Source: Glycomyces tritici
GTDB taxonomy: Bacteria; Actinomycetota; Actinomycetes; Mycobacteriales; Micromonosporaceae
Reading direction: 5' to 3'
Length of the DNA stretch: 64,000 bases
NCBI RefSeq assembly: GCF_030403505.1
Contig: NZ_JAUEMJ010000009.1
Location: forward strand, 173,436-237,435
Position 1 is the first letter of the stretch. Every line of letters starts with the position of its first letter. Shown piece by piece: positions 42,983 to 51,143 of the stretch. Below the pieces are notes generated by a model. That model was not told the DNA's origin and did no database searches. It saw only the letters and a list, made by a program, of their open reading frames with translations. A program made the translations under genes and the position numbers.

Positions 42983-43019
42983 ACCCGCAGGCAGCCGACG
43001 TGAGGTATCGTCATTGCTC

Positions 43020-43394
43020 GTGGCAGACAATGCAACGGCCTCCGTGTACACGATCGGCGAATGCGCCCGCCGCTCCGGCTTCTCCATGGACACCCTGCGG
43101 TACTACGAGCGGATCGGCCTCATCGACCAGGTGCGGCGCACCGCGACCGGGCAGCGCCGGTTCACCGACGGCGACCTCGAATGGCTCGGCACCCTCAAAT
43201 GCCTGCGCGACACCGGGATGCCGGTAGAGCAGATGGCCCGCTTCGCCGCACTCGTGCGCGAAGGCGACCACACCATCCCCGAGCGCATCCGGCTCCTGGA
43301 AGCCCACCGGGTCGCCGTGGACGCCTCCCTGGACGACCTCGCGGCCAAGCGCGACTACATCTCGGGGAAGATCGCCTACTACCGCAGCGTGTGA
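43020..43394 (+). CDS. MerR family transcriptional regulator
   Basis: A 124-residue MerR-type activator. The winged HTH is at about 9-75 (YTIGECARRSGFSMDTLRYYERIGLI), followed by the dimerisation helix (PERIRLLEAHRVAVDASLDDLAAKRDYISGKIAYY). No Cys cluster for metals is present, so the effector is probably organic. The GTG at 43020 follows TATCGT (43006-43011) by 8 bases; a TTG at 43014 is an alternative. It is divergent from the aldo/keto reductase gene, whose promoter carries the expected dyad. Confidence 0.9.
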   Translation: MADNATASVYTIGECARRSGFSMDTLRYYERIGLIDQVRRTATGQRRFTDGDLEWLGTLKCLRDTGMPVEQMARFAALVREGDHTIPERIRLLEAHRVAVDASLDDLAAKRDYISGKIAYYRSV

Positions 43395-43401
43395 AAACCG
43401 G

Positions 43402-43430
43402 TCGACACCGCCACCGGCTCATGTGAATAC
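43402..43430 (+). promoter_or_regulatory. Promoter of the nucleotidyltransferase gene
   Basis: TCGACA (43402-43407) and GAATAC (43425-43430) with a 17-base spacer, ending 7 bases before the GTG at 43438. Suggests a leaderless mRNA for the three-gene set that follows. Confidence 0.45.
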
Positions 43431-43437
43431 TCGACGC

Positions 43438-44184
43438 GTGCACCACACCCTCCACGCGCTGGCGATCGCCGAGCGGCTCGCGGCCGACCTCGCCCCCAGT
43501 GCGCTCGGCATCGCCCTGTTCGGATCGGTCGCCCAAGGCACCGACCACCCCCACTCCGACATCGACCTGTTCCTCGCCGTGGAGTCCGGCGCCGGGACGG
43601 AGATCCGGCAGGTCGAGGGCCGCATGGTCACCCTCTCCCGCAAGACCCTCACCGATCTCGAAGGGGCGTTCACGAGCCCCTGGGAGGCCGTGGTCGCCGT
43701 CGGCGCATGGCGGCGGGCGCGCCTGCTCCACGACCCCGAGGGCCACCTGGCCCGCCTCCAGGCCCGCGCCCACGCGTGGACCTGGGACCTGATCGGCCCC
43801 GGCGCCGACCACTGGGCCGCAGGGGAACTCGTGGGCCTGGCCGAGGAGGTCCACAAGACCCGCGGCATGCTCGAGCGCGGCCGGACCCGGGCCGCCGCCG
43901 CCAACCGGGCGATCCTCGTCCTCCAACTCGGGTACGCCATGTCCGTGGCGAACCGGCTCGTCTGCGACACCGAGAACGACCTGTGGGACGCCGTCGCCGC
44001 CGCCGAAGGCCCCGCCTGGGCCGCGGCCTGGGACGCAGCCGCCGGCATCACCCCCGCCGGACACGAGGACGGCTGCCGGGCGGCCCTGGCCCTGTACCGG
44101 CACGCCGCCGCCCGCCTCGCGACCCACCTCGACGGCGACGCGGCCGCCATCGTCACCACCGCCTGCGACCTCACTGCAACCTGA
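43438..44184 (+). CDS. Nucleotidyltransferase domain protein
   Basis: A 248-residue protein with a pol-beta-type nucleotidyltransferase core: LFGSVAQGTDHPHSDIDLFL (about 27-46) holds the GS motif and two metal-binding Asp. The C-terminal half is helical, as in aminoglycoside adenylyltransferases and related small-molecule or protein AMPylating enzymes. The GTG at 43438 is set by the -10 just before it; another GTG at 43423 is possible. It is followed within 9 bases by a NadR-like NTPase and then a phosphotransferase, suggesting a joint role in modifying a small molecule. Confidence 0.8.
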   Translation: MHHTLHALAIAERLAADLAPSALGIALFGSVAQGTDHPHSDIDLFLAVESGAGTEIRQVEGRMVTLSRKTLTDLEGAFTSPWEAVVAVGAWRRARLLHDPEGHLARLQARAHAWTWDLIGPGADHWAAGELVGLAEEVHKTRGMLERGRTRAAAANRAILVLQLGYAMSVANRLVCDTENDLWDAVAAAEGPAWAAAWDAAAGITPAGHEDGCRAALALYRHAAARLATHLDGDAAAIVTTACDLTAT

Positions 44185-44193
44185 GGAGCCCTG

Positions 44194-44733
44194 TTGCACC
44201 GCTTCGTCCTCACCGGCGCCCCCGGCGCCGGCAAGACCACCGTCCTGCGGCTCCTGGCCGAAGCCGGACACACCGTGATCGCCGAAGCCGCCACCGACCT
44301 CATCGAGACCGCCCAAGCCGCCGGCGACGACACCCCCTGGGAGCGCCCTGACTTCACCGAACAGGTCGCGTCCCTGCAACGGGCACGGCAGACCGCCGCC
44401 GATGCCCTGCCGGGACCGGTCCAGTGGTTCGACCGGTCCCCGGTCTGCACCCTCGCGCTCGCCCGGTTCACCGGCGCACCGGTCGGCCCGGTGCTGTCCG
44501 CCGAACTCGACCGCATCCAAGGGCTCTACGAGCCGCGCGTGCTCCTGTTCGACCTGCTCGGATCCATCACCGCGACCCCGGTGCGCCGCATCGGCCTCGC
44601 CCAGGCCCGCCGCTTCGAACAGGTCCACATCGAGGCCTACACCGAGTACGGCTACACCGTGGTCCGCGTCCCCGCCGCCGCACCGGCCGACCGCACCCGC
44701 CTCACCCTCGACCTCCCGAAAGGCACCCCTTGA
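44194..44733 (+). CDS. NadR-like AAA/P-loop NTPase
   Basis: A 179-residue P-loop protein with Walker A LTGAPGAGKTTVLRLLA (about 6-22). It belongs to the NadR/nicotinamide riboside kinase-like or AAA_28 group of small kinases; WFDRSPVCTLALARF (about 75-89) is the family's second core block. The start is a TTG at 44194 with GAGGAG 8 bases upstream. The stop overlaps the TTG of the next gene (TTGA). The phosphate acceptor is unknown. Confidence 0.8.
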   Translation: MHRFVLTGAPGAGKTTVLRLLAEAGHTVIAEAATDLIETAQAAGDDTPWERPDFTEQVASLQRARQTAADALPGPVQWFDRSPVCTLALARFTGAPVGPVLSAELDRIQGLYEPRVLLFDLLGSITATPVRRIGLAQARRFEQVHIEAYTEYGYTVVRVPAAAPADRTRLTLDLPKGTP

Positions 44734-45599
44734 CCGACATCACCGCAGACCTCGTCACGGCACTGATCGCCGAGCAGTTCCCCGGCTGGGCCGACCTGCC
44801 CGTCCGACCGGTACCGCGCCAAGGCTGGGACAACCGCACCTTCCGCCTCGGCGACGACCTGTCCGTGCGCCTGCCCTCCGCAGCCGGCTACGCGGACGCC
44901 GTCGCGAAAGAAGACCGCTGCCTGCCCGGCCTCGCACCCCACCTGCCGCTACCGATACCCGAACCCGTCGCCGTCGGCCGCCCCACCGCCGCCTACCCGC
45001 ACCCGTGGTCGATCCGGCGCTGGCTGCCCGGCGACACCCTCCTGGACGCGCCCGACGTCGACCGCGACCGGCTCGCGGACGACCTCGGACGGGCCCTGAC
45101 CCGCCTCCACGAGGCCCCGCCCGAGGGCGGTCCCGCCGCGGGACGCCATTCGTTCTTCCGCGGCTGCCACCCGAGCGTGTACAGCGGCGATGTCGAAGCC
45201 GCCCTCGACCTCGCGCCCGAGGTCGACGCGGACGCGTGCCGGGCGGTCTGGGCCGACGCCTGCGCCTCCACATGGGACGGCCGGCCGTCGTGGTTCCACG
45301 GCGACATCGCACCGGGGAACCTGCTCGTGGAGGACGGGAGGCTCTCGGCACTCATCGACTTCGGCACCTGCGGCGTCGGCGATCCCGCCTGCGACCTGCA
45401 GATCGCCTGGACCTACTTCAGCGGCAGCAGCCGGCGGCGCTTCCGCGACGCGGTCGGCCTGGACGCGGACACCTGGCGCCGCGCCCGCGGCTGGACCCTG
45501 TGGAAGGCCCTCATCATGATCACCGGCCTCTCCGGCAACGACACCGACGGCGCCCAGGCCGCCAACCTCGCGCAGGTCCTGGCAGACCCGGTCGCCTGA
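44730..45599 (+). CDS. Aminoglycoside phosphotransferase family protein
   Basis: A 289-residue APH-fold kinase. Catalytic loop WFHGDIAPGNLLVE (about 190-203), metal site LIDFGTCGVGDPACDLQIAW (about 210-229), and an N-lobe with GWDNRTFRLGDDLSVRLPS, the pattern of the APH(2'')/viomycin-kinase-like branch. The TTG start overlaps the previous stop and has AAAGG upstream, so it is translationally coupled to the NTPase. With the nucleotidyltransferase two genes upstream this could be a drug-modification set, but no substrate can be stated. Confidence 0.85.
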   Translation: MTDITADLVTALIAEQFPGWADLPVRPVPRQGWDNRTFRLGDDLSVRLPSAAGYADAVAKEDRCLPGLAPHLPLPIPEPVAVGRPTAAYPHPWSIRRWLPGDTLLDAPDVDRDRLADDLGRALTRLHEAPPEGGPAAGRHSFFRGCHPSVYSGDVEAALDLAPEVDADACRAVWADACASTWDGRPSWFHGDIAPGNLLVEDGRLSALIDFGTCGVGDPACDLQIAWTYFSGSSRRRFRDAVGLDADTWRRARGWTLWKALIMITGLSGNDTDGAQAANLAQVLADPVA

Positions 45600-45625
45600 G
45601 GGGGCCTCCCGAACCGGGCGACGGT

Positions 45626-46198
45626 TCAGCCGCGACGGTGCCTGACCGTCACCCGCGCCTTCGGGGTAGGGCGCGCGACCTCCTCGAACCCGGCGGCCAG
45701 GAACATCGGCAGCGTCCCGGTATAGGAGCCGCCCGGGGAGCGGTCCACCACGGCGGGATCGATCGGCACGCCCTCCACCGCCGCGGCACCACGGCGGTAG
45801 GCGAAGTCCACGGCGGCGGCCAGCAGCATCCGGGACACGCCGCGCCCCCGCCACGCCTCGGGCACGAAGAAGCAGGACACCACCCATACGCGGTCGAGAT
45901 CATCGGCACCGGCCGCCGGCCGGGTGTCCCGGGCGGTGTTGAGCCGCGGATACGCCGAACGCGGCGCCACGGCGCACCAGCCGACCGGCGTGTCCCCGGC
46001 ATAGGCGAGCAGCCCCGGCGGGCCCTGGTCGACCACCTCGCGCGCCGCCTCCGCCCGCGGCCTGCCCGATCGCTCACCGCGCTCCTCGCGCCACCACATG
46101 CAGTAGCAGGACCGGTTGCCGCCCATCTGCCTGGCCAGCGCCAGGAAATGCGGCCACCGGTCCGGGTCCAGTTCGGCCACGGTCAATCGAGGATCCAC
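45626..46198 (-). CDS. GNAT family N-acetyltransferase
   Basis: A 190-residue acetyltransferase. The acetyl-CoA pyrophosphate loop is PEAWRGRGVSRMLLAAAV (about 118-135), preceded by the strand VWVVSCFFVPE; an unusual Cys/Trp-rich segment SCYCMWWREE (about 30-39) is conserved in this subgroup. The GTG at 46198 is chosen because TAGGTT lies 7 bases upstream; the frame remains open further. Convergent with the phosphotransferase gene. Acceptor unknown. Confidence 0.85.
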   Translation of the reverse strand: MDPRLTVAELDPDRWPHFLALARQMGGNRSCYCMWWREERGERSGRPRAEAAREVVDQGPPGLLAYAGDTPVGWCAVAPRSAYPRLNTARDTRPAAGADDLDRVWVVSCFFVPEAWRGRGVSRMLLAAAVDFAYRRGAAAVEGVPIDPAVVDRSPGGSYTGTLPMFLAAGFEEVARPTPKARVTVRHRRG

Positions 46199-46271
46199 GC
46201 CTTCGAACCTAACGCCCGCACCGCACCGGCGGCGCCGCTCGCCCGGAAACGACACCCGCGGTGCGGGTCTC

Positions 46272-46772
46272 CTAGCCCACCGGGTCCTCGCCGACCAGGC
46301 CGCGCGCGTAGGCCACGGTCGACACCTGGTAGCGGGGGAGGTGCGGGGCCAGGGCCAGGAGCGCCACCGAGAGGCCCTCGCGGTCGCGGCCGAGCTTGGC
46401 GAGCGTCAGCGCCTCGCACATGGCCAGCGCGCCGTCGTACTCGTCCGAGCCGCGGGTCTTCTCTTCACCGATGAGCTCCAGGGCCCGCTCGGGCTGCCCG
46501 ATCTCCCGCAGCGAAGAGGCCATCTGGATCGACACGCGCCGCCGGCGCACCCCGGACAGCCCGGCGGCGACGGCCCGCTCGTAGTAGCCGACGGCGGCCT
46601 CGGTCCGGCCGGTCGAGTCGTGCGCGCCGCCGACCTCGAACAGCGCGACCGGATCGTCGGGGTCGCATTCGGCGGCGAGGTCCAGCATCGCCTGCACGAA
46701 CGCGTCGTCGCCCAACTCGTCCATCTGCTCCCACAGCGCGGCCGCGCGCGCCTCCCACGTCTCAGTAGTCAT
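46272..46772 (-). CDS. Tetratricopeptide repeat protein
   Basis: A 166-residue helical protein of the actinobacterial TPR_5-like family. The repeats are visible as ALFEVGGAHDSTGRTEAAVGYYERAVAAGL and RVSIQMASSLREIGQPERALELIGEE (about 45-105). Such proteins act as protein-protein scaffolds; no partner is indicated. The ATG at 46772 is preceded by TAGGTT 8 bases upstream, a leaderless arrangement. Single gene. Confidence 0.82.
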   Translation of the reverse strand: MTTETWEARAAALWEQMDELGDDAFVQAMLDLAAECDPDDPVALFEVGGAHDSTGRTEAAVGYYERAVAAGLSGVRRRRVSIQMASSLREIGQPERALELIGEEKTRGSDEYDGALAMCEALTLAKLGRDREGLSVALLALAPHLPRYQVSTVAYARGLVGEDPVG

Positions 46773-46807
46773 GGGCAGCAACCTACGCCACGATGAGGGC
46801 GACTCGC

Positions 46808-47539
46808 CTACCGGTCGGTGAGGCCGTCGGCGAGCGCGCCCAGACCGCCCAGCAGCACCAGCCGCTCATCGTCGTCCAGCACCTCGTAGACCGGCGCGTC
46901 CAGCCGGTTCGTCTCCTCCTCGATCGCCTCGCGCTCCGGCCCGGGCGCCAACGCCTGGATCTGGTCGACCGTCAACCCGGCCCCGATCCACGCGGCACGG
47001 TGCGCGTCCGCCCGGTGATGCCGCAACGCCTCCAACCGCGTGTTCAGCAGCGCCGACGGGGACGCATCCGTCGGCTCCCACACCGGTGTCAGGGCATTGA
47101 ACACGGGGCCGCCCGTCACCCGCCCGGCCTCCAGCAGCCGCTGCACGAGCGGCAGCACCGCCTCCACCGCGGCCAGGCCCGGCATCGACGGCGACGGCCG
47201 GTACGACCACAGCCGCTCCGCCGTCGCCGCGAACACCTTGTCGGCCTCCACAGTGACCTCGCGGCCCGGACCGGTCAAACGCCAGTGCCCGTCGACGCGC
47301 TCGACCAGGCCCGGCGCCTCCGCCGCGTCGGGATCGAACGGCCAGTAGACCATCCGCGCCGCCACCGCCGCCTCCGGCACCGGGTGGTCCAGCAACGCGG
47401 CGTACAGATCGATTTCCAGGCCCGGCGTCAACCCCCGCCGCGCGTACAGGTCCTTGACCTCCGGCCGCACCGCGCGGCGCAGCGACACATGGACGCGGTC
47501 GATGACCGGACGGACCACAGCGGCATACAGCATCGGCAT
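46808..47539 (-). CDS. Conserved hypothetical protein, probable helical ligand/DNA-binding fold
   Basis: A 243-residue soluble protein not firmly recognised. The N-terminal half (DLYAALLDHPVPEAAVAARMVYW, then GLVERVDGHWRLTGPGREV) reads like a winged-helix domain, and the C-terminal half is helical with an acidic end. No membrane or signal segment. The start is uncertain: ATG at 47539, ATG at 47533 or GTG at 47545, with TATTGT close upstream. It is divergent from the TIGR03086 gene with only about 30 bases between starts, so their promoters overlap. Confidence 0.6.
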   Translation of the reverse strand: MPMLYAAVVRPVIDRVHVSLRRAVRPEVKDLYARRGLTPGLEIDLYAALLDHPVPEAAVAARMVYWPFDPDAAEAPGLVERVDGHWRLTGPGREVTVEADKVFAATAERLWSYRPSPSMPGLAAVEAVLPLVQRLLEAGRVTGGPVFNALTPVWEPTDASPSALLNTRLEALRHHRADAHRAAWIGAGLTVDQIQALAPGPEREAIEEETNRLDAPVYEVLDDDERLVLLGGLGALADGLTDR

Positions 47540-47571
47540 CCCCACAGGCGCAAGACAATAGGATGCCGCCC

Positions 47572-48246
47572 ATGATCCCACCCGCGCTCGCCGCACTCAA
47601 CAGCGAATCCGAGCACCTTTCGGGCATCCTCGCCGCGCTCGACGACAGCGCCTGGGCCGCACCCACACGCTGCACCCCATGGGACGCCGCCGCACTCACC
47701 GCGCACATCACCATGACCCTCGCCCGCCTGGCCCCCATGCTCGACGCCCCCGAGCCACCGGCCGCCACCGTCGACGCCGCCGGCTACTACCGACCCGACG
47801 ACCGCTTCTCACCCCAGGTCAACGCCACCCGCATCGACACCGCCGCACAGGACGCCCGAGCCGGGGGACCGGCGATCGCCGCCCGCTTCCGCACCACCTG
47901 GCGCACCGCCGCCGACCGGTGCGCCGCCGAACCCGCAACTCGGCGCGTCACCACCCGCCACGGCGACCCCATGACCCTCGACGACTTCCTCACCACCCGC
48001 GTCGTCGAAGTCGCCGTCCACGGCATCGACCTCGCCGACGCCCTCGGACGACCCCGCTGGACCACCCCCGAAGCCGCCGCGCACACCAGCGCGCTCCTCC
48101 TCGGCCCCGGCGCGGGCACCGCGCTCGCCGCCCTCGGCCTGGACCCGGTCGCGTTCATCGCCAAAGCCACCGGCCGCGACGCCTTCACCGACGCCGAGCG
48201 GGCCGCCGTCGACCGACTCGGCGTCACCTGGCTCGCGCTCGGCTAG
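47572..48246 (+). CDS. TIGR03086-like DinB/maleylpyruvate isomerase-fold protein
   Basis: A 224-residue protein of the actinobacterial mycothiol-dependent maleylpyruvate isomerase/DinB superfamily. The N-terminal four-helix bundle has the metal-binding style motif WDAAALTAHI near 42 and VVEVAVHGIDLADALG (about 143-158). Many members are thiol- or metal-dependent transferases of unknown substrate. The ATG at 47572 is chosen because TAGGAT (47559-47564) ends 7 bases upstream. Convergent with the HNH nuclease gene, their ends overlapping by four bases. Confidence 0.78.
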   Translation: MIPPALAALNSESEHLSGILAALDDSAWAAPTRCTPWDAAALTAHITMTLARLAPMLDAPEPPAATVDAAGYYRPDDRFSPQVNATRIDTAAQDARAGGPAIAARFRTTWRTAADRCAAEPATRRVTTRHGDPMTLDDFLTTRVVEVAVHGIDLADALGRPRWTTPEAAAHTSALLLGPGAGTALAALGLDPVAFIAKATGRDAFTDAERAAVDRLGVTWLALG

Positions 48247-48947
48247 CAGGCGTCGGCGGTGTAGTCCAGGAGCGCGGTCTGCTCGGCCGGGTCGACGCTG
48301 AGGTGCCATTCGGTCTTGACCTCGACCCACGCCCAGATGTAGGCGCACCACACGGACTCGTCCTCGGGCATCCACTCCGCCGGGTCCTGGTCCGATTTGG
48401 ACCGGTTGGAGGAGGCGGTGACGGCGATGAGGTGCCAGTTGTTCTCCTGCCAGTTCGCGTAGGCCTGGCGGTCCTCGGTGGTCCAGTCGACCGCGCCCGA
48501 TCCCCAGGCCTCCTTCAGCGGCACGAAGTGGTCGATGTCGATGTCCCCGGAGGCGGTCACGGTCGCCGCGTCGTACATCGACACCCACTCGCCGGTCATC
48601 GCCCCGTCGCAGTCGGCCTCGGAGAGGGCCCCGGTGCGGTCCTGCTTGACCAGGACGTCGTCGCGGGCGTCGCAGCCGTTCCCGTCGTCGTCCTTCCAAT
48701 GGGGGAACAGGGACCGGTCGTAGCCGTCGTCGCGCTCATCGGCGACCTCGAGCGCCTCGATGCTCGCCGTCAGCGCGGCGGGGTCCACGGTGACCGTGAA
48801 CGGCGCGGTGTCACTGAACTCGTTCGACACGTTCGAGCCGTTCCCGGCCGGAGGAGCGGTCGTCGCCCCGTCCGCCAGACCGGACAGGTCGGAGCAGCCG
48901 GAGGCCAGCACGAGCGGGAGGATCAGGAGCAGACGGGAGGCGCGCAT
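48243..48947 (-). CDS. Lipoprotein HNH-type endonuclease
   Basis: A 234-residue exported nuclease. A lipoprotein signal peptide ends LASGC (Cys18), followed by a Gly/Ser/Asn linker and the nuclease domain of the DUF1524/GmrSD-like group: DIDHFVPLKEAWGSGA (about 138-153) and NWHLIAVTASSNRSKSDQDPAEWMP (about 168-192) give the His-Asn-His metal core. Paired Cys suit secretion. The ATG at 48947 has TAGGAC 7 bases upstream. Secreted members are common in Streptomyces and probably degrade external DNA. Confidence 0.88.
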   Translation of the reverse strand: MRASRLLLILPLVLASGCSDLSGLADGATTAPPAGNGSNVSNEFSDTAPFTVTVDPAALTASIEALEVADERDDGYDRSLFPHWKDDDGNGCDARDDVLVKQDRTGALSEADCDGAMTGEWVSMYDAATVTASGDIDIDHFVPLKEAWGSGAVDWTTEDRQAYANWQENNWHLIAVTASSNRSKSDQDPAEWMPEDESVWCAYIWAWVEVKTEWHLSVDPAEQTALLDYTADAC

Positions 48948-49067
48948 GGGCAACGTCCTAACGGGACCGGAGAGCGGGCGGGTCGACGCAGCATTGCGCC
49001 CGGGGTGTTCGCAACGTAACACAAAGGGCGCGCTGGGGACAGGTCCGCACCTGCTAGATTCCCCCGA

Positions 49068-49586
49068 ATGATCGTATGGCTCAACGGCACCTACGGCGCC
49101 GGCAAGACCACGACCGCACGCCTGCTCAAAGACGCCCTCCCCGCACGCGTCTTCGACTCCGAGCACATCGGCTACCTCCTGCGCGGCATCATCGGCGACA
49201 TACCCCACCGCGACTTCAAAGAGCTCGACCCCTGGCGCGGCCTCACCGTCGAGACCGCCCGCCAAGTCCTCGAGTACGCCGGCGGCACCCTCGTCATCCC
49301 GCAGACCGTCCTCCAGCACCAGTACTGGACCGAACTCGCCGACGGCTTCACCAAAGCCAACATCCCCTTGCGCGCCTTCACCCTCCACACCGACGCCGAC
49401 ACCTTCCGCCACCGCGTCGAGCACGACGCCGACGAACCCACCGCCAAGCAGTGGCGCCTCGACCACCGCGAGGACTACGAGACCGCCCTCGACACCTGGA
49501 TGCGCGACGCCACCGAACTCATCGACACCACCCACCGCACCCCCGACCAGGTCGCCGCCCACATCAAGGCACTCCTGGCCGAGTGA
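49068..49586 (+). CDS. P-loop kinase-like ATPase
   Basis: A 172-residue AAA_33/zeta-toxin-type P-loop protein with Walker A LNGTYGAGKTTTARLL (about 5-20) and a probable lid region RVEHDADEPTAKQWRLDH. Members phosphorylate small molecules or nucleotides; related proteins include tunicamycin- and chloramphenicol-type kinases. The -10 TAGATT (49055-49060) ends 7 bases before the ATG, so the mRNA is probably leaderless. Single gene. Confidence 0.8.
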   Translation: MIVWLNGTYGAGKTTTARLLKDALPARVFDSEHIGYLLRGIIGDIPHRDFKELDPWRGLTVETARQVLEYAGGTLVIPQTVLQHQYWTELADGFTKANIPLRAFTLHTDADTFRHRVEHDADEPTAKQWRLDHREDYETALDTWMRDATELIDTTHRTPDQVAAHIKALLAE

Positions 49587-49668
49587 AACCCGCAACCGCC
49601 TGAAAACGTCACACCCGAGCGCGACGATGGGGACGAGTAGCCACCACGACACGGCAAAGGAGCCAGCC

Positions 49669-50808
49669 ATGGCCTACCTCGTCCTCATCGGCACCCGCAA
49701 GGGCCTGTTCACCGCGCGCAGCACCGACCGCACCACCTGGGAGGTCGAAGGCCCCCACCGACTCGACGATGACGGCTTCACCGCCGTCGCCGAGATCTAC
49801 GCCGCCGCCTGCGACCCGGCCACCGGCCGCATCCTCATCGGCGCCTCCACCTTCTTCGGCCCCTCCCTCTGGCGCTCCGACGACTACGCCCGGACCTGGT
49901 CCGAACCCGAGAACGCCCCCATGGCCTTCCCCCAGGACCTGCCCTACCGGCCCCTCGACTTCTCCGACACCGCCGGCACCGACCAGCCCGACGCCGACCA
50001 GACCAACACCGTCAAACGCATCTGGCAGCTCGCCTTCGGCCCCGGCCGGCGCGTCTGGGCCGGCGTCGAACCCACCAGCCTCTGGACCTCCGACGACGGC
50101 GGCGACACCTTCACCTTCAACCGCGCCCTCTGGGACCACCCCGAACACACCACCTGGGCCTCCGGCGCCGGCGGACCCGCCGTCCACACCATCGTCCCCG
50201 ACCCCGCCGACCCCCAGCACCTCACCGTCGCCATCTCCTCCGGCGGCATCTACCAGACCGACGACGACGGCAAGACCTGGAACGGCATCACCAAAGGCAT
50301 CACCGTCGACTACGGCCCCGACACCGCACCCGACTCCGGCCAGTGCATCCACAAAGTCACCCGCGACGCCGCCGGCACCCTCTTCGCCCAATCCCACGGC
50401 CCCGCCTACCGCGCCACCCGACCCGACGGCGGCTGGACCAACATCTCCCAGAACCTGCCGTCGAACTTCGGATTCGCCATGGTCGCCCACCCCACCCAGC
50501 CGGGCACCGTCATGGCCTGGCCCGTCGGCGAATCCATGGACCGCACCCCGCCCGACCACCAGATCAGCGCCTGGCGCACCACCGACGGCGGCGACACCTG
50601 GAACGCCTGGGGCACCGGCCTCCCCACCGAGCCCTACTTCGGCACCGTCATGCGCGACGGCGCCTGCACCGACGGCGCCACCGACCCCGGCTGGTACTTC
50701 GGCACCCGCTGCGGCGACGTCTGGGCCGCCGACGACACCGGCCGATGGCACCTCGTCACCGCACACCTGCCCGACGTCCTCTGCGTCCGCGCCATGGAGA
50801 CCCCGTGA
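49669..50808 (+). CDS. BNR/YVTN-type beta-propeller protein (sialidase-like fold)
   Basis: A 379-residue cytoplasmic propeller without signal peptide. Asp-box repeats recur: SLWRSDDYARTW, SLWTSDDGGDTF, GIYQTDDDGKTW and WRTTDGGDTW. No sialidase active-site arginine triad was recognised, so the enzymatic label would be misleading. The ATG at 49669 has AAAGGAG upstream. It overlaps the following MoaD/ThiS-like gene by four bases (GTGA), a pairing seen in other actinobacteria, suggesting the two act together. Function unknown. Confidence 0.8.
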   Translation: MAYLVLIGTRKGLFTARSTDRTTWEVEGPHRLDDDGFTAVAEIYAAACDPATGRILIGASTFFGPSLWRSDDYARTWSEPENAPMAFPQDLPYRPLDFSDTAGTDQPDADQTNTVKRIWQLAFGPGRRVWAGVEPTSLWTSDDGGDTFTFNRALWDHPEHTTWASGAGGPAVHTIVPDPADPQHLTVAISSGGIYQTDDDGKTWNGITKGITVDYGPDTAPDSGQCIHKVTRDAAGTLFAQSHGPAYRATRPDGGWTNISQNLPSNFGFAMVAHPTQPGTVMAWPVGESMDRTPPDHQISAWRTTDGGDTWNAWGTGLPTEPYFGTVMRDGACTDGATDPGWYFGTRCGDVWAADDTGRWHLVTAHLPDVLCVRAMETP

Positions 50809-51086
50809 ACATCGACGTGAAACTCCCCGCCGCACTCGCCTCCGAATGCGGCGGGGCCCGCCACCTCGACGTCGACGCCCCACCCGGCGCCACCCTCGCC
50901 GACGTCCTCGACCAGATCGCCGCCACCCACCCCCGCCTCGGCCGGCGACTGCGCGACGAAGCCGGCAAACTGCGCCGCTACGTCAACATCTACATCGGCG
51001 ACGACGAAAGCCGCCGCCTCCAAGGCCTCGACACACCCGTCGAAGGCCGCGACATCCAGATCCTGCCCTCCATCGCCGGAGGCTGA
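50805..51086 (+). CDS. MoaD/ThiS-like ubiquitin-fold protein
   Basis: A 93-residue beta-grasp protein ending IAGG. The C-terminal Gly-Gly is the site that sulfur carriers and small archaeal-type modifiers use for adenylation by an E1-like enzyme. Conserved hydrophobic pattern: DVLDQIAATHPRLGRRL, VNIYIGDDESRRLQGLDTPV, IQILPSIAGG. No MoaE, MoeB or ThiF gene is nearby. The GTG start lies in the stop of the propeller gene. It may deliver sulfur or be conjugated to a target; the propeller is a candidate partner. Confidence 0.85.
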   Translation: MNIDVKLPAALASECGGARHLDVDAPPGATLADVLDQIAATHPRLGRRLRDEAGKLRRYVNIYIGDDESRRLQGLDTPVEGRDIQILPSIAGG

Positions 51087-51092
51087 CACACA

Positions 51093-51127
51093 AGAGGGGG
51101 CGCCGCGCACAGCGCGACGCCCCCTCT
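51093..51127. terminator. Bidirectional terminator hairpin
   Basis: A 10-bp outer stem (AGAGGGGGCG with CGCCCCCTCT), one mismatch, then a 5-bp inner stem CGCGC/GCGCG with a 3-base loop. Placed between the convergent MoaD-like and FKBP genes; flanking A and T residues make it work on both strands. Confidence 0.85.
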
Positions 51128-51143
51128 GAAAACCCTGAAACGA

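Noticed and set aside
39906..43000. Genomic island bounded by att repeats around the integrase
   Set aside because: No flanking direct repeats or other mobile genes could be identified; neighbouring genes have ordinary composition.
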